Shown here: positions 19,320 to 27,649 of the stretch, one piece after another
How positions within the stretch are numbered: position 1 is the stretch's first letter
Layout: every line of letters starts with the position of its first letter
Assembly (NCBI RefSeq): GCF_000016605.1
Contig: NC_009440.1
Coordinates: 806,001 to 870,000, forward strand
Source: Metallosphaera sedula DSM 5348
Lineage (GTDB): Archaea > Thermoproteota > Thermoprotei_A > Sulfolobales > Sulfolobaceae
DNA length: 64,000 nt
Reading direction: 5' to 3'
Translations under genes and position numbers: made by a program
Notes under the pieces: generated by a model
What the model saw: only the letters and a program-made list of their open reading frames with translations
Told to the model about the DNA's origin: nothing
The model's database searches: none

Positions 19320-19946
19320 ATGATTCACGAGATTAATTTGAGGTTCGTTAAGGCATTCCTACTGGACGTCAGGGGAAAGCTAATACTGGTAGATTCCGGG
19401 ACTCGCGGTAATGGGGCCAGGATACTGGAAGAGGTAAGAAGAGTGGGAAAGGATCCAAAAAGGATTGAGGCAGTAATATACACTCACTCCCATGGTGATC
19501 ATATAGGGAGTGCGGGGGAACTGAGGCTATCTAGAAACCTGATACATGAGAACGGGATAAAGTACCTCACTAACGGAATGGGAAGAAAACCAGTTCTTCA
19601 CTCCTCACTGCTTAAGTTGGCTTTCGCTCTCGGCTCGCCATTCTTCAACTCCAAGCTCACCCCCGTGTTTGGGGCAGAGCCCTTGAAGGAGGGAGAGGTC
19701 TTCCCGGGAGTTATAGTGATATATACCCCAGGTCACACCGACGACTCCATCTCCATCTACGTCGAGGATGAAAAGGCCCTACTAGTCGGAGACATGCTAC
19801 AGGGCACTAAAAATGGCCTCAGGTTACCCCTGATTTACGAGGACCTTGAGCAACTCAGGAAAAGCGTGGAGAAGGTGAAGCAGTTCAAGGTGGAGAGGGT
19901 TTACGTTTCCCATGGGATTAGCGGTCCCCCAAGATGGCCCCTCTAG
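19320..19946 (+). CDS. MBL-fold metallo-hydrolase
   Basis: 208 residues of the metallo-beta-lactamase superfamily. The metal motif THSHGDHIG (H-x-H-x-D-H) is at about residues 58-66, a second ligand His is in YTPGHTDDS, the Asp in LLVGDML, and the final His in VSHGIS. All ligands for a two-metal site are present. The fold serves thiolesterases, glyoxalase II and lactonases; the substrate here cannot be told. It ends 4 bases into the 3' end of the converging transporter gene. Confidence 0.88.
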   Translation: MIHEINLRFVKAFLLDVRGKLILVDSGTRGNGARILEEVRRVGKDPKRIEAVIYTHSHGDHIGSAGELRLSRNLIHENGIKYLTNGMGRKPVLHSSLLKLAFALGSPFFNSKLTPVFGAEPLKEGEVFPGVIVIYTPGHTDDSISIYVEDEKALLVGDMLQGTKNGLRLPLIYEDLEQLRKSVEKVKQFKVERVYVSHGISGPPRWPL

Positions 19947-21355
19947 GCTTTCTCCTCCATACGTATCTCTTTCCCCCTAAGGAAGGAGAAGAACGTGGCC
20001 ACAGCCAGCACCACTGCCGAGATCAAGAAGGCGTAATGAAGCCCTACCACGAAAATAGAGGAGAGCCCACCATCTAACTTGGAGGTTCCCAAGAATATCT
20101 TAAAGGCCACCTCCTTAGGAATTGCAGCCGCTGCCACCGAAAGTGTTATCACGTAGCTCAGAATTATTCCCACGTTTCCAAGGGTCCTCGAGAGACCTGA
20201 GACTGAACCAAAGTATCCCTTGGGAGCACTTGACATTATGGCACTGGTGTTAGATGGCCAGAACATCCCTGAACCCACACCATTAATCCCAGAAATTAGC
20301 AGTATCCATGTGTAAGGAGTTTCCGGCGTTAGCACGAAATAGAACATTATCACAGACAGCATGATGATGGCTATCCCTCCGGTGGCAAACCATCTGGAAC
20401 CATACCTATCGGTTAACTTACCCATGTAGGGTGCTAGGAAGCTGGCCACAACATAACCTGGAAGAAGTAACAGGGACGCATCTAGGGGAGATAGCCCCCT
20501 TACGCCCTGAAGGTACATGATGAGGAGAAAGGTGATGGCTAGTCCCCCTATTGCCTGCAGGAAGGTAGCGGTCAAGGAGTAACCCAGGAGCCTGTACCTA
20601 AACATCTTTAGGTCTATCACGGGACTCTTCGCCCTACTCTCGTTAAAGATGAAGGCCCCAACGAGTATTATCCCCACGACCAGTATTCCCAGATTCAGGG
20701 AATCAACCCCGACGCTCGCCATTACAATGGAAGAATAGGAAACGAGAACCAGTGCAACTCCAAGGAGTACTGCTCCCGTGACGTCAAGTTCCCTTTTCAC
20801 CTTGTTGACGTCCTTAATGTACTTCACACCAAGGATAGTTGCTACAACCCCTATGGGGACATTAATGTAAAAGATGTAAGGCCATCCAAAGAAAGTGGTC
20901 AAGGTTCCTCCCAAGACTATTCCTAGAAGGGCTCCTATGTTCCAACCCAGTGAAGTGTAACCGTAAGCCCTCCCCATCATGTTAGGGGGAAAGTGATCTG
21001 CAACTATTGCCCCGCTGTTTGCAGTCATCATCGCCCCTCCAACCCCCTGAATTAGTCTAAATGCAATTAACAGATAAATGGAGTTTGACAATCCACATAA
21101 CGCTGAGGCAACGGTGAAAATTACGAAACCCAGGTTAAAGATCTTGGCCCTCCCGTAAATATCCCCTATTCTTCCAGTCTGAGTTGTGAGTATGGCCGTT
21201 ACCAGCAGGTAAGCCAAGAGAACCCAAATTGCCGTAAAGAGATCTGCGTGTAAATCCTGAGCAATTTGAGGCAAGGCCAAGAGAACAATGGTTCCGTCAA
21301 CCGCGGCCATTAACGTCCCAAGGACAAGTACTAGAAGGATTACTGTTCTATTCAT
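19943..21355 (-). CDS. MFS transporter, DHA2 (EmrB/QacA) type
   Basis: 470 residues with about 14 membrane segments. The opening VLGTLMAAVDGTIVLLALP is the DHA2 motif D1 (LDxTIVNVALP-like), followed by GRIGDIYGRAKIF (motif A) and RLIQGVGGAMM (motif B). These are proton-driven exporters of drugs or metabolites; the substrate is unknown. It converges on the MBL hydrolase gene with a 4-base overlap. A second DHA2 transporter lies at 32802. Confidence 0.88.
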   Translation of the reverse strand: MNRTVILLVLVLGTLMAAVDGTIVLLALPQIAQDLHADLFTAIWVLLAYLLVTAILTTQTGRIGDIYGRAKIFNLGFVIFTVASALCGLSNSIYLLIAFRLIQGVGGAMMTANSGAIVADHFPPNMMGRAYGYTSLGWNIGALLGIVLGGTLTTFFGWPYIFYINVPIGVVATILGVKYIKDVNKVKRELDVTGAVLLGVALVLVSYSSIVMASVGVDSLNLGILVVGIILVGAFIFNESRAKSPVIDLKMFRYRLLGYSLTATFLQAIGGLAITFLLIMYLQGVRGLSPLDASLLLLPGYVVASFLAPYMGKLTDRYGSRWFATGGIAIIMLSVIMFYFVLTPETPYTWILLISGINGVGSGMFWPSNTSAIMSSAPKGYFGSVSGLSRTLGNVGIILSYVITLSVAAAAIPKEVAFKIFLGTSKLDGGLSSIFVVGLHYAFLISAVVLAVATFFSFLRGKEIRMEEKA

Positions 21356-21860
21356 AAGTAAATTGGGGACCTCACTAGCTTAAAAACTTAACTACTTAAT
21401 TATTAACTATTTTAGTAATAACTTTAACTCTTAACAGGGTGTAAATAGCAAGATAGTGTAAATTCTACAAATTTATGCGTTTCCATCTAGGCGTTTATAC
21501 AGATTTTGAGACGTTTCAAGGTCGGCACGGATCCTCACGACGGTAACTCTCGGATTAGGGCAAAACTTGAAGCAGATTCTTGTTACCTTCTCTGTCCTAA
21601 CCGCCCGGGTGTAAAGCGGTAAGTAGTTTTCCTAAAGCAGAGAACTCTTCAAGATGTTTAGATGTAAATTGAACAGTATAAAAACAAATTCACCCTTTTA
21701 TCTGAACAGTGAGGAGAATCCTCACGTTCTCGTTTACAGTCATCTGCATCAATAAAAATCTTCTTATATAGATGGGATAAAAATTAAAAATAATGTTGAA
21801 TCATCTGGAATTAGTCTGACAACAGAAAAAGAACTTATATTCATAGTATCGAAAAAAGAT
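21356..21860. other. gene-poor spacer with an inverted repeat
   Basis: About 500 bases between divergent genes. It holds the inverted repeat GTGAGGA-GAA-TCCTCAC at 21709-21725 (7-bp arms) followed by AT-rich sequence and a TATA-like box near 21777-21795 that could serve the aminotransferase gene. No coding sequence is evident. Confidence 0.45.
21709..21725. promoter_or_regulatory. inverted repeat, possible operator
   Basis: Seven-base arms GTGAGGA and TCCTCAC with a 3-base centre. It lies about 135 bases before the aminotransferase start. It could be a regulator site or the end of a small transcript; neither can be decided from sequence. Confidence 0.3.
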
Positions 21861-22964
21861 ATGCCAATAAACATAGGAGGAGGATTGCCTGATCCCAGAA
21901 CGTTCCCCTGGGAGCGTATGGGTGAGATTGTAGATTACCTTATCAGAGAAAGGAGCGAAACAACCCTGCAGTATGCCCCAAGTGAAGGTATAGAGGAGGT
22001 CAGGAAAGAGATATCCAATTTTGTTAGGAAGAGAGGATTCTCCTTGGAGGAGGATCAGATACTTATAACGGGAGGAGCTAAGGAGGCCATATACTTACTC
22101 TCTGAACTTTTCTCGCAGAACATGGTAGCCTCTGAGGAACCCACGTTTCAGGGATTCATAAGTACCATGAGTTACAGAGGGTTAAGGGCATATCCAATCC
22201 CTTGGGATGAATACGGTCCCATGACCGACGTCCTCGAGAAGAGGTTAAAGGCACTTCGAATGTGGGCAGACCCAGTGAAGTACTTTTACGTAGTCCCAGT
22301 TCACAACCCGACGGGGAGAGTCATGACCAAGGATAGGCGCAAACACCTCCTTGAGTTGGCCAGTGACTTCAACTTTCAGATCATTGAGGATGACATATAT
22401 GGGTTCTACATGTATGACGATCCTCCCTATCCTGCACTTAAATCCCTTGATAAGGAAGGAAGAGTAATCTACATCTCAAGTTTTAGTAAGATCATTTCTC
22501 CAGGGCTCAGGGTAGGCTTCATAGGCTATGAGGGAAGGGAGATCGAAAAGTTAGCTACTATCAAGAGCGAAATTAATCATCAAGTTTCTACACTGGATCA
22601 ACTTATCGTGGGGGAAATGCTCAGGAGAGACCTCGTGGACGCCGTAGTCGAGAACTCCGTACTCCTTTACAGGAAAAAGAGGAACGTCATGCTCGACGCA
22701 ATAGAGGAATATTTCCCGTCCAGCACTGGGTGCAGTTACACAGAGGGAGGTTTCTTCACTCTATGCAGAAAAGAGGCACTAGACTCGTCATCCCTGCTCA
22801 AGGAGGCCTTGAAAAGGGACGTTAAGTTCATTCCTGGAGAGAAGTTCTTCTACTCTAGCGAACAGGGAAGAAATTCCTTTAGACTTAGTTTCAGTTTCGC
22901 TAAGGAGGAAGAAATAGTGGAAGGTGTGAGGATACTTGGTGAGCTGTTGAAGGGAATTAAATGA
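21861..22964 (+). CDS. PLP-dependent aminotransferase, class I/II (2-aminoadipate type)
   Basis: 367 residues, fold type I. Visible landmarks: INIGGGLPDPRTFP at the N-terminus, LQYAPSEGIEEVRKEI (substrate loop), VPVHNPTGR with the conserved Asn, IIEDDIYGFY with the PLP-ring Asp and Tyr, and SSFSKIISPGLRVGF with the Schiff-base Lys. The pattern resembles the multi-substrate LysN/ARO8-like group that acts on 2-aminoadipate, aromatic and branched-chain amino acids. The neighbours give no pathway context, so the physiological substrate is open. Confidence 0.88.
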   Translation: MPINIGGGLPDPRTFPWERMGEIVDYLIRERSETTLQYAPSEGIEEVRKEISNFVRKRGFSLEEDQILITGGAKEAIYLLSELFSQNMVASEEPTFQGFISTMSYRGLRAYPIPWDEYGPMTDVLEKRLKALRMWADPVKYFYVVPVHNPTGRVMTKDRRKHLLELASDFNFQIIEDDIYGFYMYDDPPYPALKSLDKEGRVIYISSFSKIISPGLRVGFIGYEGREIEKLATIKSEINHQVSTLDQLIVGEMLRRDLVDAVVENSVLLYRKKRNVMLDAIEEYFPSSTGCSYTEGGFFTLCRKEALDSSSLLKEALKRDVKFIPGEKFFYSSEQGRNSFRLSFSFAKEEEIVEGVRILGELLKGIK

Positions 22965-22991
22965 AGTGAACAGACCAGAAATCCAAGAAAA

Positions 22992-23684
22992 TCAGAAGTT
23001 TATGTTTATTCCTCCCTGCTGGCCACTGGGAAGGAATGGGATTAGCGCACTAGCTAACTGTTCTGCGGTCAGCGTGTGAAGCCATACCCTACCTGGGCCA
23101 GTAATGGTCACGAAGAACAGTCCCTCGTGGGCGAAGAACACTGACCTCAGGCCTCCAACTAGCTGGACCGAATAGTTCATTCCCTCCTGAAAGGCCATTA
23201 GGTGCGAGGCCTCCACCTGGATCGTCTCGCCCGGCGCAAGATCACGCACAATTAACCCGCCATACGAGTGAAGGAATACATTCCCCACTCCCCTGAATCT
23301 AGCTAGGAAAAGCCCCTCTCCACCTAACCATCCTGCGGTAAGTCTGGCCATTGTTGCGTCATATTCAATGCTAGTCTCCGCCCCTAGGAAGGAGTGGGCC
23401 TCTACCAGAATTGATCCGCCCTGTAACTGTATTGGTACAATCTTCCCGGGAAATATCCCTGAGAGTATAACGTCTCCCGGTCCGTAAAACTCCGTAACGA
23501 AGAAAGAACCTCCCGTCAACACCCTCTTAAGACCTGAAAGGAAACCTCCCCTCATTCTGGTCTGCATGTTCACCGATGCGGTCTTCATTATCATGTGACC
23601 TGCATCGGCGTAAAAACCCTCCTGAGGTGCAAGTTGAACTTTCAGGTACTGGAGATCGTCCCCCATTATCTGATATTGTGGCAT
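22992..23684 (-). CDS. AIM24 / TIGR00266 family protein
   Basis: 230 residues, glycine-rich and beta-rich throughout. Recognisable blocks are YADAGHMIMKTASV near residue 25, GGSFFVTEFYGPG near 58, GGEGLFLARFRGVGNVFLHSYG near 130 and HEGLFFVTITGPGRVWLHT near the end. AIM24 proteins form a pseudo-threefold beta-helical fold; the mitochondrial relative affects inner-membrane architecture, but the archaeal role is unknown. It follows tusA in the same orientation with a short gap and may be co-transcribed. Confidence 0.85.
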   Translation of the reverse strand: MPQYQIMGDDLQYLKVQLAPQEGFYADAGHMIMKTASVNMQTRMRGGFLSGLKRVLTGGSFFVTEFYGPGDVILSGIFPGKIVPIQLQGGSILVEAHSFLGAETSIEYDATMARLTAGWLGGEGLFLARFRGVGNVFLHSYGGLIVRDLAPGETIQVEASHLMAFQEGMNYSVQLVGGLRSVFFAHEGLFFVTITGPGRVWLHTLTAEQLASALIPFLPSGQQGGININF

Positions 23685-23711
23685 ACACTCAGTAGGTATT
23701 CTCCCCTTTAT

Positions 23712-23960
23712 CTATTTAGTCTTCAGGATCTTGATCCTGTACGTGTTTCCCTCCTTGACTGACACGCAGGGGTAACCCCTGCTTTCGCAGATCTTTGGTA
23801 TTGTCACGTTCATGGGCTCCTCGTCGCTAATTACCTCCAGAACTTGGCCCGGTTTCATGTGATTCAACTTCTTCACTATCTCAATTTGAGGTTCCGGACA
23901 TGCCTCCCCCCTCAGGTCCAGAACGTCATCTGGTTTCCTATCCTGAAGTTCGTTACTCAT
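23712..23960 (-). CDS. tusA: TusA/SirA-type sulfur carrier
   Basis: 82 residues from ATG 23960 (a TTG at 23981 would add seven). The central LRGEACPEPQIE carries the CPxP motif whose Cys takes up sulfur as a persulfide. EVISDEEPMNVTIPKICE is the second conserved block. TusA-like carriers relay sulfur in tRNA thiolation and, in Sulfolobales, in dissimilatory sulfur oxidation with DsrE proteins and the Hdr complex. None of those partners is nearby, so a housekeeping role is also possible. An AT-rich TATA-like box lies about 30 bases upstream of the chosen start. Confidence 0.88.
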   Translation of the reverse strand: MSNELQDRKPDDVLDLRGEACPEPQIEIVKKLNHMKPGQVLEVISDEEPMNVTIPKICESRGYPCVSVKEGNTYRIKILKTK

Positions 23961-24035
23961 GGTATCAACTCTTTCTTTCAAATATTAAGCTTCTCCCATT
24001 TTTAAGGGAAATATCTCGTTTTGATAAAAACAAGA

Positions 24036-24413
24036 TTATGGACAATCATCCTCAAGGAGTGTTATGCTCATGTCGTCGGTATAATCTATGATGCAGAAGA
24101 ACTCCAGATGTTCGTCCTTGTTCTGGAAACCGTGCTTCACCCCACCATTTATGAAAATGAAATCGCCCTCGTGTAGCTCGTATACCTGGTCCCCAACACA
24201 TACTGCGCATTTCCCCTTCGTGATCACCACTGTCTCTTGATATTTGTGTACATGCATTCCAATTCTGCCGTGGGGAAGGAGGGTGAACTTCCTCACAGCG
24301 TAATGGGCACCGTGATCGGAGGTGACCAACCATTGAATGAACGCGTCCCTGGACCCCTTTATCTTGACCTCTGATCGTGGGACTTGGGAAATCCTAGAGA
24401 TGTGAAAGTCCAT
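24036..24413 (-). CDS. cupin-domain protein
   Basis: 125 residues from ATG 24413, about 27 bases after a TATA-like ATATTTTTAC; longer starts (GTG 24569, ATG 24524) would overlap the divergent gene. The cupin motif 1 is GMHVHKYQETVVITKG (two His and a Glu as metal ligands) and motif 2 is GDFIFINGGVKHGFQN (last His). It is a single-domain cupin that could act as a small metalloenzyme such as an isomerase or dioxygenase, or as a ligand binder. Two Cys in motif spacing (AVCVGD and KCAVC) are unusual but unassigned. Confidence 0.85.
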   Translation of the reverse strand: MDFHISRISQVPRSEVKIKGSRDAFIQWLVTSDHGAHYAVRKFTLLPHGRIGMHVHKYQETVVITKGKCAVCVGDQVYELHEGDFIFINGGVKHGFQNKDEHLEFFCIIDYTDDMSITLLEDDCP

Positions 24414-24531
24414 GAAGGTAGATGTGTCCGGGAGTAAAAATATGTTCACGTTTGTTGCACGTAACGAGATCCTGTGGAGTTGGGGAGTTGGATAAGCTAG
24501 GTTATTTAGTCGTGAAAACCACATCTCCTCA

Positions 24532-25626
24532 ATGATTCTCACTGCCGATCCCTCCACGTTCAGGGGCACTTGGCGTCGGCTAAGGTACCCTCCCTACGGG
24601 CTGAGGAAAGTCGAGTCGATCTCCGGAGGTAAGATAGTGCCCCCAGAGCAACTGGGGAAATATCGTAACGAGATACTAGGCCTTTACGTGAACGATCCGC
24701 TGGGTCAATCGGAGATCGGTAAGGCAATATCCTACGTTATTCAGGACGATCCTCCCTACGTGAAGTCCTTCAAGCTCTTTGGGAGGAGATTGAGGGAGAT
24801 CAAGGAGAGGAATTCCCTGAAGGTTGTGGTTGGGGGACCCGGGGCATGGCAACTCACGGGTAAGGATTGGATTGACTCCATACTCATTGGAGAGGCCGAG
24901 GAGAACCTGGAGGAGGCCTTGAAGGGGAGTGGGATAATTTACGGGAGGAAGGCTGAACATTTCGTTGCAATAAGGGCACCCTCAGGACTAGCGGAAGTTG
25001 AGGTGAACAGGGGGAATAGAAGAGTGCCCGAGCACGTGATCGAGGAGGAGATGAGAATACAGGGTTTGGCCCACGGAAAGGTTAATCTGATCACGACTGA
25101 CCTCCTGAGCTACGGGGAGGAGAGGGAAGTGGTGAACCTTCTGCTCAGAGCCAGGAGATTCGGGGAGGTCACCTTCTCCAACCTGAACTCGTTGACGGCA
25201 ATGAACTTCGATCTGGGAAAGATTAGGGAGGCCTTGAACCTCAATGAGAACCATTGGATCTCACCCGTCCTCAACAGCGTCCAGGGATCCTGCGTGTACT
25301 CCCTTGAGGCAGAGGTGCTGAAGTCCCTGAATAAAAACTACATTTACCCCATGGTTTACGTTGATGAGGAAAGGGCCGACGAGTTCCTGGAGTATAGGGC
25401 CATAATCGTGCCACTTCCCAAAACTGAGAGGTATTACGAGGTCCTGTACAGGGTTTGGCAACACGACAGGACCCTGGTGAAGGTACCCTTCTCGTACGTG
25501 GTAGATTACGTCCTGAGAAAGGCCGTGGAAACGAGGGGAGAGAATCTGAGGAGATTGAACAGGCTTAATCTGGTTAAGGACCTGTTCTCGGCGTCCTTCT
25601 TCAGGTTAGTCCAGTTTGTAAGCTAG
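24532..25626 (+). CDS. radical-SAM-like protein with B12-binding-type domain, cluster cysteines missing
   Basis: 364 residues. The first part resembles a B12-binding-type Rossmann domain (VVGGPGAWQL near residue 100, then LIGEAEENLEEAL), as in YgiQ/B12 radical SAM proteins. Where these enzymes have E-x-x-RGC-x3-C-x2-C, this protein reads EVEVNRGNRRVPEHV, so no cysteine binds a cluster. Later the TTDLLSYG strand resembles the radical SAM barrel. Only one Cys occurs in the whole protein. It is probably a catalytically dead paralogue or a protein with a new role. It is divergent from the cupin gene. Confidence 0.6.
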   Translation: MILTADPSTFRGTWRRLRYPPYGLRKVESISGGKIVPPEQLGKYRNEILGLYVNDPLGQSEIGKAISYVIQDDPPYVKSFKLFGRRLREIKERNSLKVVVGGPGAWQLTGKDWIDSILIGEAEENLEEALKGSGIIYGRKAEHFVAIRAPSGLAEVEVNRGNRRVPEHVIEEEMRIQGLAHGKVNLITTDLLSYGEEREVVNLLLRARRFGEVTFSNLNSLTAMNFDLGKIREALNLNENHWISPVLNSVQGSCVYSLEAEVLKSLNKNYIYPMVYVDEERADEFLEYRAIIVPLPKTERYYEVLYRVWQHDRTLVKVPFSYVVDYVLRKAVETRGENLRRLNRLNLVKDLFSASFFRLVQFVS

Positions 25627-25639
25627 GCCTGGGAGCGTG

Positions 25640-25824
25640 TCCCGGAGGGATCTGGGTGACCCAACGTATCACGTGAAGTGTCTCAATCACAGGGGACCAG
25701 TCGATGTAGTCAGGCGGATTCGGAGAACAGGATGCCTCCCGGCTTGAGCGAAAAGATCTCCCCGTGTAACCACACGAGAGCTCGGCTCTCAAAGGATAAA
25801 CGGGGTTTGCGACCGCGTGATTGC
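25640..25824. ncRNA. candidate structured RNA or remnant, strand uncertain
   Basis: A GC-rich stretch of about 200 bases lies between two genes. On the plus strand CCCCGT (25760-25765) pairs with ACGGGG (25800-25805), enclosing a perfect hairpin GAGAGC-TCG-GCTCTC (25776-25790). Further short stems (TGGG-TGA-CCCA, TCCC-GGA-GGGA) lie upstream. A minus-strand frame stays open across the region (75 codons), but its composition looks unlike nearby proteins. It may be a stable RNA, a decayed mobile-element end or a chance ORF. No match to SRP RNA, RNase P RNA, 5S rRNA or tRNA is apparent. Confidence 0.35.
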
Positions 25825-26061
25825 TCACCGTCTATTGGCGGTTCTGCTCCATATTACCTGCCCCTTCATCCTGATTTCCATAACCCTATGAATGGGTATC
25901 ACGGTATCATCATCTAGGTAAATGTAGGTGTTATCCACTCTCTCTATCCTTGGAAACGGAATTTCCACCAGCCCCTTGAATCTATCCACGATCAACACCG
26001 AGTAATTCTCCAGATCCCGCCTTGTCCACAGGATCCTGTTAAGTTCGTCCTTGATGGTCAC
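25825..26061 (-). CDS. DUF504 (UPF0248 / MJ1316) family protein
   Basis: 78 residues. The family pattern is clear: IKDELNRILWTRRD at the N-terminus, a central strand region with VEIPFPRIERVD, and the ending TVIPIHRVMEIRMKGQVIW with the conserved IP-x-HRV and the final I-W. The family has been linked to RNA end recognition in RNA repair systems; the archaeal role is not proven. The reading frame ends at TGA 25825, next to the GC-rich candidate RNA region. Confidence 0.85.
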   Translation of the reverse strand: MTIKDELNRILWTRRDLENYSVLIVDRFKGLVEIPFPRIERVDNTYIYLDDDTVIPIHRVMEIRMKGQVIWSRTANRR

Positions 26062-26163
26062 ATTGTATCATCGTGGGACAAAGCTAAATTCTCGTCGTGC
26101 ACATGAGCCAGGGATCTCAAGGGAGGTAGTAACACTTTTTACTTTCCACGAGGTAGTAATGAT

Positions 26164-26403
26164 ATGAGCTGGGTCACAGTGTCTACCAAGGTGAGAAGGG
26201 AACTGCTGGAAAAGGCCAAGGAGTACGGAGTTAACGTGTCTGAAGTGCTTAGGAGGGCGTTAGAGAACGAGGTGAGGGAGAGGGAGAGGGAACAGGCCAG
26301 AAGGAGCGCTGCCCTAATTGCTGAAAGGCTTAGCGTGTCAAGGGAAGACGTGATCCGCATAATCAGGGAGAGCAGGGACAAGGATGGCAAGGTACGTGAT
26401 TGA
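26164..26403 (+). CDS. vapB: VapB-type antitoxin
   Basis: 79 residues. The N-terminal WVTVSTKVRRELLEKAKEYG followed by NVSEVLRRALENEV is a ribbon-helix-helix DNA-binding domain. The C-terminal part, rich in Arg and Glu, is the helical toxin-binding tail. It overlaps the following PIN toxin gene by 20 bases, the standard arrangement of type II toxin-antitoxin pairs. GAGG a few bases upstream of ATG 26164 could serve as ribosome-binding site. Confidence 0.88.
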   Translation: MSWVTVSTKVRRELLEKAKEYGVNVSEVLRRALENEVREREREQARRSAALIAERLSVSREDVIRIIRESRDKDGKVRD

Positions 26404-26749
26404 TGCAAGCTCGATCATTGAGGTTGTGATGAGATTACGCGAGGATGCCATATCTTTTCTGGAGGAATGCGTCAGCGCGGATCTGGTGCTTTACGAGATT
26501 GGTAACTTCCTTTGGAAGACGCGATACTCTGAACTTCTGGAGCCATTTAGACATGTCCTTGAGTTCATACCGCTGGAGAGCGTTGGGTTGAACCATGAGG
26601 TCCTCAAGATCGCCAATGACGAGAGGTTAACCTACTATGACGCGGTCTACCTTTACCTCAGTAGGAGGAGAGGACTTCAGCTAATAAGTGAAGACAATGA
26701 CCTGGTTAGAAGGGGAGCCATAACGGTTCAACAGGCACTTGGGAAATGA
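26384..26749 (+). CDS. vapC: VapC-type PIN-domain ribonuclease toxin
   Basis: 121 residues with the PIN acidic residues in order: VIDASSIIE (first Asp), an EIGN Glu near residue 45, and YYDAVYLYLSRRRG (Asp) with SEDNDLV near the end. The YDAVYL-x-LA-like block and L-IS-DNDL ending are typical for crenarchaeal VapC. It probably cleaves RNA and is held inactive by the upstream antitoxin. Confidence 0.9.
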   Translation: MARYVIDASSIIEVVMRLREDAISFLEECVSADLVLYEIGNFLWKTRYSELLEPFRHVLEFIPLESVGLNHEVLKIANDERLTYYDAVYLYLSRRRGLQLISEDNDLVRRGAITVQQALGK

Positions 26750-26758
26750 GGAGCCAGT

Positions 26759-27358
26759 TCAACAGTATTCCTCAAGTTTCCTAAGGTAATCATTAACGTT
26801 CCTTCTGCTGGACTCGTCACGGAGATATCCTTGATCCAGGGAATTCCTCTGAGCACAATAAACTAGAACCGCCTTCATCTTGTCTTCCTCGCTCCTCTGG
26901 AGCTTCCAGGCCTCCAAGTAACTGATAATAACCTCCTCGGGAGGGGATATATACACCCAATAGGACCCGTCCACCACCAGTTTTAGAGGCTCCTTTCTCC
27001 TGTCATAAACGTTAGATACAATGTCTATTCCCCTTTCCGAAATCTCTCTAATTCTGGGCAGCATTATCTTCAATCCAAGGTCGGAGATCCTGGACAATAC
27101 CCTCCTAACAACTTCAACGTTTCCCTCCACAATGATGTCCACATCCCCGGTTCTGTAGCCTCTTCCCGAGAATATCTATGCTGCGAATCCTCCAACAATG
27201 GTTACTCTACCCTCACCCTTCTCCTCAAGGAAGGAATTAAGGATCGCCAAGAACTTTAGGAACCTATCGGTCTCGCTTCCCCTTAACTCCTTAATGCTCA
27301 GTAATATCCTCCTATACAGTTCGTCCTCCAATACACTTCCCCGCCAACCCTGAAACAT
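26759..27358 (-). pseudogene. nucleotidyltransferase gene interrupted by an in-frame TAG
   Basis: Two open stretches in the same frame (27358-27176 and 27142-26759) are parts of one protein of about 199 residues. Reading through, the core is VGGFAA-stop-IFSGRGYRTGDVDIIVEG, the G-G-x-A ... R-T-x-D-x-D motif of a nucleotidyltransferase (DUF6036 / AbiEii-like). The single TAG at 27176-27178 sits where an aromatic or similar residue is expected. No frameshift is needed. Sulfolobales do not use pyrrolysine, so this is most simply a nonsense mutation; a sequencing error is possible. The downstream half keeps a good frame with YWVYISPPEEVIISYLEAWK. Confidence 0.75.
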
Positions 27359-27489
27359 CCCAGTTCCTTCATAAGCTCCACGTTCTCCTCAGCGAGTTTA
27401 GCGAGCCTTTTCAGGCCAGCCTCTGACACCTTGTTACCTCTATATCTAGGCCTCTCCTCCAGTAGTCTTATTATTATCTTGGGATCCAC
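27298..27489 (-). CDS. small helix-rich protein upstream of the nucleotidyltransferase
   Basis: 63 residues from GTG 27489 (a TTG at 27513 adds eight). The sequence has KIIIRLLEERPRYRGNKVSE then a helical segment GLKRLAKLAEENVELMKELG. Its end overlaps the nucleotidyltransferase gene by 61 bases in another frame. Pairs of a small protein and a nucleotidyltransferase often form toxin-antitoxin or defence-like units, so an antitoxin or partner role is possible. I do not recognise the family. Confidence 0.5.
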   Translation of the reverse strand: MDPKIIIRLLEERPRYRGNKVSEAGLKRLAKLAEENVELMKELGCFRVGGEVYWRTNCIGGYY

Positions 27490-27649
27490 ATGATGATTTC
27501 GACATTGAGACAAAAGAATCTAACTCAAAATTATATCTACTCTGGAAGATCCCGGTCTTCCAAAGCCATAAATTTCAGGTTTTCACACGCTCTCTGATTA
27601 ATTAATGACTTATGAAAGGTTTTAAATCGCGTCTGCAGTAAAGTCAAGT

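Noticed and set aside
25601-25828. 75-codon minus-strand frame over the GC-rich spacer
   Set aside because: It overlaps the preceding gene and the DUF504 stop, has many Arg, Pro and Ser residues, and shows no family match; the hairpins fit an RNA better.
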